From assembly GCA_013373005.1 (NCBI GenBank), contig JABXIP010000251.1, positions 1-6,112 on the forward strand: DNA of 6,112 nucleotides, read 5' to 3'. The stretch comes from Cytophagia bacterium (GTDB taxonomy: Bacteria; Bacteroidota; Bacteroidia; Cytophagales; Cyclobacteriaceae). The position numbers were made by a program, and so were the translations under genes. Position 1 is the stretch's first letter. Each line of letters starts with the position of its first letter. Of the stretch, positions 1 to 5,309 are shown piece after piece. Below the pieces are notes generated by a model. The model did not search any database. It had not been told where the DNA came from and saw only the letters and a program-made list of their open reading frames with translations.

Positions 1-833
1 TAGCCAAGCAAATTCTTAAAACTGAAGGTATTCTCATTCCGGTGGTTACTACTTTACACGGTACAGATATCACACTGGTAGGAAAAGACCCGTCATACGA
101 GCCGGTAGTTACTTTCAGTATCAATCAGTCTGACGGTGTAACTGCGGTTTCTGAAGACTTAAGAAAAGATACTTTTAAGCACTTTAACATCACCCGAGAT
201 ATTAAAGTGATTCCAAACTTTATCGACCTGGAAAAATTCCAGCGTCAAAGAAAGGATCACTTTAAAACTGCCATTTGTCCGAATGGCGAAAAACTCATTG
301 TCCACACCTCAAATTTCAGAAAAGTGAAGCGTGTGGATGATGTGGTACGAATATTCAAGAAAATCTCCGATACCATTCCTGCCCGCTTACTTTTGGTAGG
401 AGATGGCCCCGAGAGAGGTCATATAGAAGGTCTTTGTAGGGAATTGGGTATTTACGATGAAGTACGATTCTTAGGTAAACTCGAAGCTGTAGAAGAAGTG
501 CTTTCTGTAGCAGATTTATTCCTAATGCCATCAGAGAAAGAAAGCTTCGGTCTTGCCGCCTTAGAGGCAATGGCCTGCCAGGTGCCTGTGATATCTTCCA
601 ATGCCGGAGGTATTCCTGAATTGAATGTGGATGGTGTAACTGGTTATACTGCCGATATTGGTGACGTTGAAGACATGACCAAAAAGGCGCTCCATATTTT
701 AAGTGAGGAGAACCTCGACACCTTCAAGCATAACGCTTTGGAAAGAGCCAAAGAATTCGATATTGAAAAGGTACTTCCTGTCTATGAGGCTCATTATAAT
801 CAAGTACTTGAATCTGTATTAACAGCTCAATAA
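1..833 (+). CDS. bshA: BshA, N-acetyl-alpha-D-glucosaminyl L-malate synthase (5'-truncated by window edge)
   Basis: This is a GT4-family (GT-B fold) glycosyltransferase that in bacillithiol-making bacteria transfers GlcNAc from UDP-GlcNAc to L-malate, the first committed step of the low-molecular-weight thiol bacillithiol; it is cytoplasmic. The reading frame is open from base 3, and the 276 visible codons include the BshA-typical strings TTLHGTDITLVG near the left edge, IPNFIDLEKF, and SNFRKVKRVDDVV. The GT4 E-x7-E nucleotide-sugar motif is visible as ESFGLAALE (about bases 540-566), followed by the AGGIPE motif. The family is usually about 375-380 residues, so roughly 100 N-terminal residues, including the glycine-rich malate-side loop, lie outside the window. 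The GTG at 42 is an internal valine, not a start. The stop overlaps the next gene's start (TAATG). The neighbours do not include bshB or bshC. Identification rests on recognised family motifs. Confidence 0.95.
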   Translation, partial: AKQILKTEGILIPVVTTLHGTDITLVGKDPSYEPVVTFSINQSDGVTAVSEDLRKDTFKHFNITRDIKVIPNFIDLEKFQRQRKDHFKTAICPNGEKLIVHTSNFRKVKRVDDVVRIFKKISDTIPARLLLVGDGPERGHIEGLCRELGIYDEVRFLGKLEAVEEVLSVADLFLMPSEKESFGLAALEAMACQVPVISSNAGGIPELNVDGVTGYTADIGDVEDMTKKALHILSEENLDTFKHNALERAKEFDIEKVLPVYEAHYNQVLESVLTAQ

Positions 834-1618
834 TGCAAATAAGCATTATCGGATGTGGATGGTTAGGCTTGCCTCTGGGTGAATCTTTAATTCAGCAAGG
901 TTATTCGGTATTTGGTAGTACTACCTCTCCGCAAAAGCTTGAGATTTTAAGAGAAAAGGGTATTAACCCCATCCTTTTTAAATTGGAACCAATGCCTGTT
1001 GGCGAGAATTTCAACCAACTCTTCACCTCCGAATTACTCATCATTAATATTCCTCCGGGACGCAGGAAAAATCCTCCTCATTTTTATGAGGAGCAAATAA
1101 AGTATCTCAAGTACAGGCTGTCCAAATCTGATGTGAAGAAGGTTATTTTCATCAGCTCTACCTCATACTACCCCAACACAAATGACATAGCGACTACTGA
1201 AACCCAGTACGATTTTAGCAATGGTTCAACTGAAGCTGTAGTAAAGGGAGAAAATCAAATTCAGCAAATCGATCAATCTCTGATTGTTTTACGCTGCGGG
1301 GGCCTTATGGGAGGAGACAGAGTACCTGGGAAGTGGTTTGCTGGTAAGGAGACAAAGGGAGCAGACACGCCTGTCAATTATATTCATAGAGACGATGTAA
1401 TAAAAGTGGTGTCTCACATGATTGAAAACTGGCCGGAAAACAAGGTAGTTTGGAACTTGGTATCGGATGAACACCCTTCCAGAAAAGAAGTGCACGAAGA
1501 AATGGCGAGGGTGTATGATTTTGAGCCACCTCTCTGGATAGAACCTTTTCAAGTTCCCTCGAAAGTGGTGGCAAGTGATTTCAAGGACTTTCAGCTAAGG
1601 TCTCCCTTAGACTTCTAG
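833..1618 (+). CDS. YeeZ-like atypical SDR family protein (NAD(P)-binding epimerase/dehydratase-like)
   Basis: A 261-residue Rossmann-fold protein resembling E. coli YeeZ and the atypical extended SDR family (COG0451-like). The N-terminus carries the dinucleotide-binding glycine motif G7-C-G-W-L-G12, and residues 105-113 (VIFISSTSY) are the usual SDR strand-4 region. The classical Y-x3-K catalytic pair is not evident: after STSYYPN the expected region reads TEAVVKGENQI. The later segment LRCGGLMGGDR and PVNYIHRDDV (residues 180-189) match the conserved core of this subfamily. Length is close to YeeZ (about 270 residues), so it looks complete. The ATG overlaps the bshA stop by one base, implying translational coupling. 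The substrate is unknown and a direct role in bacillithiol synthesis is not shown by sequence; co-transcription is the only link. The TAG stop lies in CTAG, shared with a convergent ORF. Confidence 0.85.
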   Translation: MQISIIGCGWLGLPLGESLIQQGYSVFGSTTSPQKLEILREKGINPILFKLEPMPVGENFNQLFTSELLIINIPPGRRKNPPHFYEEQIKYLKYRLSKSDVKKVIFISSTSYYPNTNDIATTETQYDFSNGSTEAVVKGENQIQQIDQSLIVLRCGGLMGGDRVPGKWFAGKETKGADTPVNYIHRDDVIKVVSHMIENWPENKVVWNLVSDEHPSRKEVHEEMARVYDFEPPLWIEPFQVPSKVVASDFKDFQLRSPLDF

Positions 1619-1794
1619 GCCGCCTCAATCAAATCCAAAAAAGCCTCTCCGCGTTTTAATTGCTGATAAGCTTTAATAAGATTCAACCTCTTTTTGACCT
1701 GTTCGAAGTGTTCAAATTCTTGAAGCGCTTCCTCAAAACCTTTTTGGTATACTTTAGGTGAAAGTATTTCCTTTTTTGTTGTGGCCGGAATCAT
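1615..1794 (-). CDS. Small hypothetical protein, 59 aa, helical and charged
   Basis: Reading the - strand gives ATG at 1794 followed by 59 codons to a TAG at 1617-1615. The product starts MIPATTKKEILSPKVY and ends LKRGEAFLDLIEAA. It is rich in Glu, Lys, Gln and Leu and is predicted by eye to be largely alpha-helical from about residue 13 onward, with no signal peptide, membrane segment or cysteine. A purine-rich AAAAGAGAA stretch directly precedes the ATG. The frame stays open upstream to a TGA at 1869-1867, but no ATG, GTG or TTG occurs there. I do not recognise the family. It lies just downstream of the intrinsic terminator of the DUF1761 gene, so it would need its own promoter or read-through, and it converges with the SDR gene, overlapping it by 4 bases. 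Codon choice looks ordinary for the neighbourhood. It could alternatively be a chance frame or the remnant of a longer gene. Confidence 0.45.
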   Translation of the reverse strand: MIPATTKKEILSPKVYQKGFEEALQEFEHFEQVKKRLNLIKAYQQLKRGEAFLDLIEAA

Positions 1795-1875
1795 TTCTCT
1801 TTTAACTAGAATAACTTCTATTAAGTTTTTCCCTAGCCCTTGAACGTGATTCCACTCAAAAAAGGTTCAAAACTG

Positions 1876-1924
1876 AAAAAACAAAAAACAAGGCTGCCCA
1901 GAAAACCAATATTCAAAGGCAGCC
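1876..1924 (-). terminator. Intrinsic (Rho-independent) terminator of the DUF1761 gene / five-gene block
   Basis: On the - strand a 7-bp GC-rich stem (GGCTGCC at 1924-1918 with GGCAGCC at 1898-1892, 19-nt loop) is followed directly by the U-rich tract TTGTTTTTTGTTTTTT (1891-1876). It begins only 8 bases after the DUF1761 stop. On the + strand the hairpin is followed by CAAAAATA, so it should work only for the - strand block, not for the SDR gene. Confidence 0.8.
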
Positions 1925-1932
1925 CAAAAATA

Positions 1933-2355
1933 CTATTGCCAGGCCCCTAAAATGACACCTACCATAGTATAAGCCACAATATGATAGAATGAATCAATGA
2001 GCATAAATGAAGCTGGTTTTCTTGCAAACAAATAGTTCATGCAAGTTGAAGGAAGTATAAAAAATATGCCGGTCATCAGCCCCATCATCGCTCCAGATGT
2101 AAGCGTCATAGGGTTCTCTGGATCGGTACCAAAACCGAAAAAGAAAATGGCCATTCCAACGCAGATTATTAAAGCAAAGACAAAGGCAGAACCAAAGAGC
2201 TTGCCCATATTGGCACTCTTTATTTCTTCGTCAGACAAGCCTGCACCTTTTTGCCATGCTTTACCGAAAAGCGGACCATACCAAATTGCTCCTAGAGCAA
2301 AAAACGCCACAGCAGAAACTACCACTGCAAGCCAATTAATAGCAGAAAAATCCAT
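1933..2355 (-). CDS. DUF1761 family membrane protein
   Basis: A 140-residue integral inner-membrane protein. Four hydrophobic segments are visible at about residues 8-26, 54-75, 85-106 and 118-138. The first helix is followed by the family signature ALGAIWYGPLFGKAW (residues 20-34), which is the basis for assigning DUF1761. A short polar loop with Glu and Lys (LSDEEIKSANMGK) separates helices 1 and 2. Length and topology match the usual family size of about 130-150 residues, so it is complete. The function of the family is unknown. It starts 27 nt after the upstream lipoprotein gene's stop on the same strand and is followed at once by an intrinsic terminator, making it the last gene of the block. 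No strong Shine-Dalgarno is seen before the ATG, as is common in Bacteroidota. Confidence 0.85.
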   Translation of the reverse strand: MDFSAINWLAVVVSAVAFFALGAIWYGPLFGKAWQKGAGLSDEEIKSANMGKLFGSAFVFALIICVGMAIFFFGFGTDPENPMTLTSGAMMGLMTGIFFILPSTCMNYLFARKPASFMLIDSFYHIVAYTMVGVILGAWQ

Positions 2356-2382
2356 AGTGATTTAGATTTGGTTAAAGTTGAT

Positions 2383-2829
2383 TTATTTCTTGATCTGTAC
2401 TCCAGAATAAAAATCATCGGCATGCCCATCGGTATCCCAATCGAGATAACCTTCAAAAGTTGCCTTCCCCTCCTGCCATAGAAAATAATAACCTGTCGTT
2501 TGCCCTTGCGAGGTTAAATACAATGAGTCGCTTTTCATTTTCCACTCTCCCGAAGACCTCTGAAGTTCAGAGCCATCGAGGTTGTAATAAACAGACTCGT
2601 AAGTTCCGTCTGGTCTAAAATTGGTGTTTATTGGCTTTATTTGAAGAATTTCTTCCCAGCTCCCTACTGGCACTAAGAAAACAGAATCAGCTTTTCCATC
2701 GAGCGCATCTATATCAACCCTAAGTGATTCGTTGTACCATTCGCCTACTAAATATTCTTCATTATTGGTTGAAGAGCATGATGCAAAACCAAGCACCAGC
2801 AAGCATATGAGTATTGACCTTTGACCCAT
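2383..2829 (-). CDS. Lipocalin-like lipoprotein (secreted, lipid-anchored)
   Basis: A 148-residue protein with a lipoprotein signal peptide: Arg4, a hydrophobic core (ILICLLVLGFA) and a lipobox-like F-A-S-C with Cys18 as the predicted acylated residue. The residues after it (SSTNNEEY) are polar and acidic. The mature part is beta-rich with the pattern LVGEWYNES (27-35), RPDGTYESVYY (72-82) and GEWKMKSDSLYL (94-105). This repeated 'GEW ... DGTY ... GEW ... DSL' layout is typical of the small lipocalin-like proteins common in Bacteroidota (Pfam lipocalin_4 style). A C-terminal Asp-rich stretch WDTDGHADDF (131-140) might bind a cation, which is speculation. Ligand and function are unknown. It lies 47 nt downstream of the MerR gene, with a 12-bp palindrome just before its ATG. 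The lipobox lacks the most usual Leu at -3, so lipidation is likely but not certain. Confidence 0.75.
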   Translation of the reverse strand: MGQRSILICLLVLGFASCSSTNNEEYLVGEWYNESLRVDIDALDGKADSVFLVPVGSWEEILQIKPINTNFRPDGTYESVYYNLDGSELQRSSGEWKMKSDSLYLTSQGQTTGYYFLWQEGKATFEGYLDWDTDGHADDFYSGVQIKK

Positions 2830-2831
2830 TA

Positions 2832-2843
2832 CTAAAATTTTAG
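2832..2843. repeat. 12-bp perfect palindrome CTAAAATTTTAG before the lipoprotein gene
   Basis: A perfect 12-bp dyad sits in the 47-nt gap between the MerR gene and the lipoprotein gene, ending 2 bases before the lipoprotein ATG. It could be an operator half of the lipoprotein promoter or a chance AT-rich palindrome. The sequence alone does not say which protein, if any, binds it. Confidence 0.35.
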
Positions 2844-2876
2844 GGAATATAAGTAATTACACCGATTATCCTGTAT

Positions 2877-3770
2877 TTACTCCGCTAACATTTCGATTAA
2901 GTCTTCGACTTCGGCTATTAGCAAAACATTATTTGGATAGTCGAGCTCCTCCATGAAATATGGGTTTCCACTTATGAGTATCTGCTTCTCAGCAAACTTC
3001 TCAGAGAGCTCATAGATATAGGCCTGAATATCAATTTTAGAGGCAGGGGCCTTTACGAAAGTGAGCAGAACATCTGGTTTAGTAATCTCCGTTACCTGCT
3101 TTAAATCCCTGAATGGGATGTCGGCACCCAAGTATATGCATTCCTTGCTTCGGTTCTTTAAAATGTAGGTAAAGAGCAGAATCAATAAATCACTGAATTC
3201 AGACTTCGGGAGAAAAAGTAGATACTTATCTCCAGACTTCCTCCTGTCTATCAATGAATCAATGGCTACGATAACCTTTTGTCTGATGAGCTGATAGATG
3301 AAATGCTCCTGCGCTGTAGAAACCTCACCAATTCGCCACATTACGCCAATTCGTTGTAGAAAAGGGTAAATAATTTTAATAATAGTGTCCTCAAAACTGC
3401 GTTGAAGCAGGCTGCTACTGATGATCTTTTCAAAGCGTTGCTCATCGAGCTCTAGCATAGCTAAAACCAACTCATTGATGGCTACATTGAGCTGATTGTC
3501 TTCCTTTGAATCCAGGTTGATGCCTGCTACCTTTTTAAGGCTCTCATTGAACTCCTCTTCAGACATGGAACAGATATGAGAAATGCGATATCCGTGCTCT
3601 ACAAGCAACGTAACATTTAGCAGATACTTGAGCTGTTGCTCATCGTAATAGCGAATATTGGTCTCAGTACGTTTTGGGGTAAGCAGCTGATACCTTTGCT
3701 CCCAAATCCGAATGGTATGGGCCTTTACTCCAGAAAACTTCTCTAAGTCTTTAATTGAATACTTAACCAA
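2877..3770 (-). CDS. MerR family regulator with B12-binding-type domain (CarH/LitR-like architecture)
   Basis: A 297-residue transcription factor. Residues 3-70 form the MerR winged helix (YSIKDLEKFSGVKAHTIRIWEQRY is the recognition region). Residues 92-175 form the four-helix cobalamin cap domain. Residues 181-297 form the Rossmann-like B12-binding domain. The cap motif W-x9-EH is intact (W145, E155, H156), and this motif covers the upper face of adenosylcobalamin in CarH. The usual E/D-x-H-x-x-G lower-ligand motif is instead E191-F-S193-D-L-L196, so the axial histidine and the glycine are both missing; YLGADIP (213-219) is otherwise typical. The start is the TTG at 3770-3768: an in-frame TAA lies 12 bases upstream, no ATG exists before residue 69, and the N-terminus then matches the family. 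Known relatives are light- or B12-responsive repressors of carotenoid or photolyase genes; the target here is unknown. It follows the TonB-domain gene by 53 nt. Confidence 0.9.
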   Translation of the reverse strand: MVKYSIKDLEKFSGVKAHTIRIWEQRYQLLTPKRTETNIRYYDEQQLKYLLNVTLLVEHGYRISHICSMSEEEFNESLKKVAGINLDSKEDNQLNVAINELVLAMLELDEQRFEKIISSSLLQRSFEDTIIKIIYPFLQRIGVMWRIGEVSTAQEHFIYQLIRQKVIVAIDSLIDRRKSGDKYLLFLPKSEFSDLLILLFTYILKNRSKECIYLGADIPFRDLKQVTEITKPDVLLTFVKAPASKIDIQAYIYELSEKFAEKQILISGNPYFMEELDYPNNVLLIAEVEDLIEMLAE

Positions 3771-3816
3771 GGTGTCAGCGCTTTAATCTGAAAGGTAATA
3801 AAAACTAACCTTGGTT
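3765..3816 (-). promoter_or_regulatory. 9-bp inverted repeat spanning the MerR gene's TTG start; possible operator or mRNA hairpin
   Basis: AACCAAGGT (3765-3773) and ACCTTGGTT (3808-3816) are perfect reverse complements separated by 34 bases. In the - strand mRNA the downstream arm contains the TTG start codon (ACC-TTG-GTT), so pairing would bury it. The upstream arm begins 7 bases after the stop of the preceding TonB-domain gene. Each arm is also AACC-NN-GGT(T/G), a short dyad, and the two dyads lie 42 bp apart centre to centre, about four helical turns, which would suit a dimeric DNA-binding protein. The repeat is seen directly; both functions are inference. Confidence 0.4.
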
Positions 3817-3823
3817 TCCAGCC

Positions 3824-4600
3824 TTATCGATCTATTCCTGGACTATTGTGTTGCAAAGTGAATGTTACCTTTAGCTTTAAGAAATCTTCCTGCGCCTCAC
3901 CCAAATAAACTGCCGGCTTCCAATTACGGTAGTTTTTAATTACCCGGATCGCCTCATTATCGAAGGCTTCACCCAAAGATTTACTGATCTTAAAGTCTTC
4001 GGTTTCTCCCCTTTCATTCACTTTAAAGAATACCTCTACATAGCCCTCAATAGAATCGTTCAAAGCCTCCAAAGGGTATTCTAGCTCTTTATCAATGTAT
4101 TGGAGGAAGATTTTTGTAGTTGGCAATGGTTTGGCTCTCACCAAGAGATCTTCGTAGAGTAGAAGAGAATTAGCTCTCTCTTCTTCGGCCGCCTCATCTA
4201 TCGCTTCGGATTCCGATTCTAAAAGCGGCTCTTCTGTTTTACTGTTTATAACCAGACTGTCTTCTTCAAATGGCCTTACGGTAGGTTCAAAATTGCTATT
4301 CTCTGTCGTTTGTTTTGGGGTAGATTCCCATTCCCATGTACTCAGAGGCTCAACTATCAAATGATTGAATTGTGCTTCTGTATACTCTGGGTTGGCTACG
4401 TAAGACACGGAGGCAACCACCGCTATTACAGCCACACTAAAAATTATGGCTCTTCCCACCGAAAAACCTTTCAATACGGAAGAGGCAAGGCTTACTCCTA
4501 CTAGAGCACCCGCCCTATCAGTCACCTCATCAAAGTCCATCGCACCTTTGATTTCCTCAGAGGTGGGAGATTTTCCTTCTTTAATAAACCTGTACTTCAT
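3824..4600 (-). CDS. Single-pass membrane protein with TonB C-terminal domain; putative anti-sigma factor
   Basis: A 258-residue protein with a short cytoplasmic N-terminus (1-50, with EEIKGAMDFDEV at 15-26), one membrane helix (about 51-69, AIIFSVAVIAVVASVSYVA), an acidic, Glu/Ser-rich periplasmic spacer (about 90-150) and a TonB C-terminal domain (about 165-252: FLQYIDKELEYPLEAL, EGYVEVFFKVNERG, DNEAIRVI, WKPA). TonB C-terminal domains contact outer-membrane transporters or other envelope partners. The spacer is not the usual Pro-Lys-rich TonB linker, which argues against an ordinary ExbB/D energy transducer. Its ATG overlaps the sigma factor stop (ATGA), the classic arrangement for a sigma/anti-sigma pair, and the N-terminal segment is well placed to hold the sigma factor at the membrane. 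No ZAS zinc motif (H-x3-C-x2-C) is present. The TonB domain call is firm; the anti-sigma role is inferred from gene order and topology. Confidence 0.8.
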   Translation of the reverse strand: MKYRFIKEGKSPTSEEIKGAMDFDEVTDRAGALVGVSLASSVLKGFSVGRAIIFSVAVIAVVASVSYVANPEYTEAQFNHLIVEPLSTWEWESTPKQTTENSNFEPTVRPFEEDSLVINSKTEEPLLESESEAIDEAAEEERANSLLLYEDLLVRAKPLPTTKIFLQYIDKELEYPLEALNDSIEGYVEVFFKVNERGETEDFKISKSLGEAFDNEAIRVIKNYRNWKPAVYLGEAQEDFLKLKVTFTLQHNSPGIDR

Positions 4601-5238
4601 CGCGTACTTTGTTTAAAATGCTTTTTCATTCTTTTTAGAACCCTATAGGTTCTCGTTTTGGCATTTCCTTCGGTGATATCTAAAATATAGGCAATTTCAG
4701 CGAAGCTCTTGCTTTCGAAAAACCTCATTTCGATTAATTCCAAATCCTTAGGCTTTAGTTTTTCCAACACATCAGGTAACATGGCAAGCCATAATTCCTT
4801 GTCGCTTTCATCTAGTTCTATCTCAAATGATAAGTCGTGCGTGGTATATTTATCCAGACTAACCGTTCTGTTCTTTTTTAGTGCTCTAAAATGATCGTAA
4901 CAACAATTGATAGCAATTCTGGTGAGCCAAGCCGAAAACGGATAACCTTTGTATTTGAATTTCTCAATATTAGCTAAAGTCTTGCTAAAGGCTTCTGAAG
5001 TTATTTCGGCACAAAGATCGAAATCCTGAACTCTGGCAAACACTGTCCGGAAAATCTGTTCATAATACTTCTCGTAGAGCGGCTTGAAATAGCGCTTATC
5101 TTGCTTCGATTTTTCAATCAGCTCAATTTCAGTGAAATCCGCGTATTTTGTCTTGGTCAAGGCTTCTATGGAAGTATCTTTTAAAATATTCGGTTTAATA
5201 ACGCGTGCCCTTCCAAAAGGAACAATTTCTGCAAACAA
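4597..5238 (-). CDS. Sigma-70 family (ECF-like) RNA polymerase sigma factor
   Basis: A 213-residue two-domain sigma factor. Region 2 spans about residues 50-122 (FKPLYEKYYEQIFRTVF, then the region 2.3/2.4 part YPFSAWLTRIAINCCYDHFR), and region 4 spans about 155-207 with the helix-turn-helix SFAEIAYILDITEGNAKTRTYRVLKRMKK. A roughly 37-residue N-terminal extension rich in basic residues (FGRARVIKPN) precedes region 2. The frame opens with TAA immediately followed by TTG at 5238-5236, and no ATG occurs until residue 153, inside the linker before region 4, so TTG is the most likely start; a second TTG at residue 27 is the alternative. No clear Shine-Dalgarno precedes it. It is first in the five-gene block, and its stop overlaps the start of the TonB-domain protein by 4 nt. 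The regulon is unknown; such factors often activate their own operon. Confidence 0.88.
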   Translation of the reverse strand: MFAEIVPFGRARVIKPNILKDTSIEALTKTKYADFTEIELIEKSKQDKRYFKPLYEKYYEQIFRTVFARVQDFDLCAEITSEAFSKTLANIEKFKYKGYPFSAWLTRIAINCCYDHFRALKKNRTVSLDKYTTHDLSFEIELDESDKELWLAMLPDVLEKLKPKDLELIEMRFFESKSFAEIAYILDITEGNAKTRTYRVLKRMKKHFKQSTR

Positions 5239-5242
5239 TTAA

Positions 5243-5309
5243 GAGGCTACGCTAACGAATATATTGTAAGTTAAACCAAAAATGTGACAGGCGCGTTGTG
5301 TAGAAACTC
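5243..5309. promoter_or_regulatory. Divergent intergenic region with imperfect inverted repeat
   Basis: The 71-bp gap between the divergent sigma and VWA genes must hold at least one promoter. GAGGCTACGCTAACG (5243-5257) and CGTTGTGTAG plus AAACTC (5294-5309) form an imperfect inverted repeat: CTAC/GTAG and AACG/CGTT pair around one wobble, one C-G pair and a bulge. On the - strand TATATTCG (5263-5256) differs by one base from the Bacteroidota -7 consensus TAnnTTTG, but the only upstream TTTG (5280-5277) is too close (13 bp) to serve as its -33 element. Promoter assignment is therefore tentative. Confidence 0.25.

Noticed and set aside
355..570. 71-codon - strand ORF inside bshA
   Set aside because: Antisense shadow of a clear BshA reading frame; the product has no recognisable fold or motif.
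1289..1574. Two overlapping - strand ORFs (87 and 66 codons) within the SDR gene
   Set aside because: They lie opposite the conserved C-terminal half of the SDR protein and overlap each other in different frames; composition is not protein-like.
1892..1924. Bidirectional terminator also serving the + strand SDR gene
   Set aside because: On the + strand the hairpin is followed by an A-rich, not U-rich, sequence and it lies about 270 bases after the SDR stop.
2039..2365. 108-codon + strand ORF opposite the DUF1761 gene
   Set aside because: Antisense of a well-supported four-helix membrane protein; the Lys/Pro/Ala-rich product is what the complement of hydrophobic codons gives.
3786..3800. TACCTTTC on the - strand as a -7 promoter element for the MerR gene
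   Set aside because: One mismatch to TAnnTTTG and no TTG at the required upstream distance, so it is not supported as a promoter.
3771..3823. Cobalamin riboswitch in front of the B12-type MerR gene
   Set aside because: The gap is only 53 nt and shows no B12-box-like sequence; it is far too short for the riboswitch.
4310..4894. + strand ORFs of 64 and 61 codons opposite the TonB-domain and sigma genes
   Set aside because: Shadows of recognised genes; no start context or domain support.
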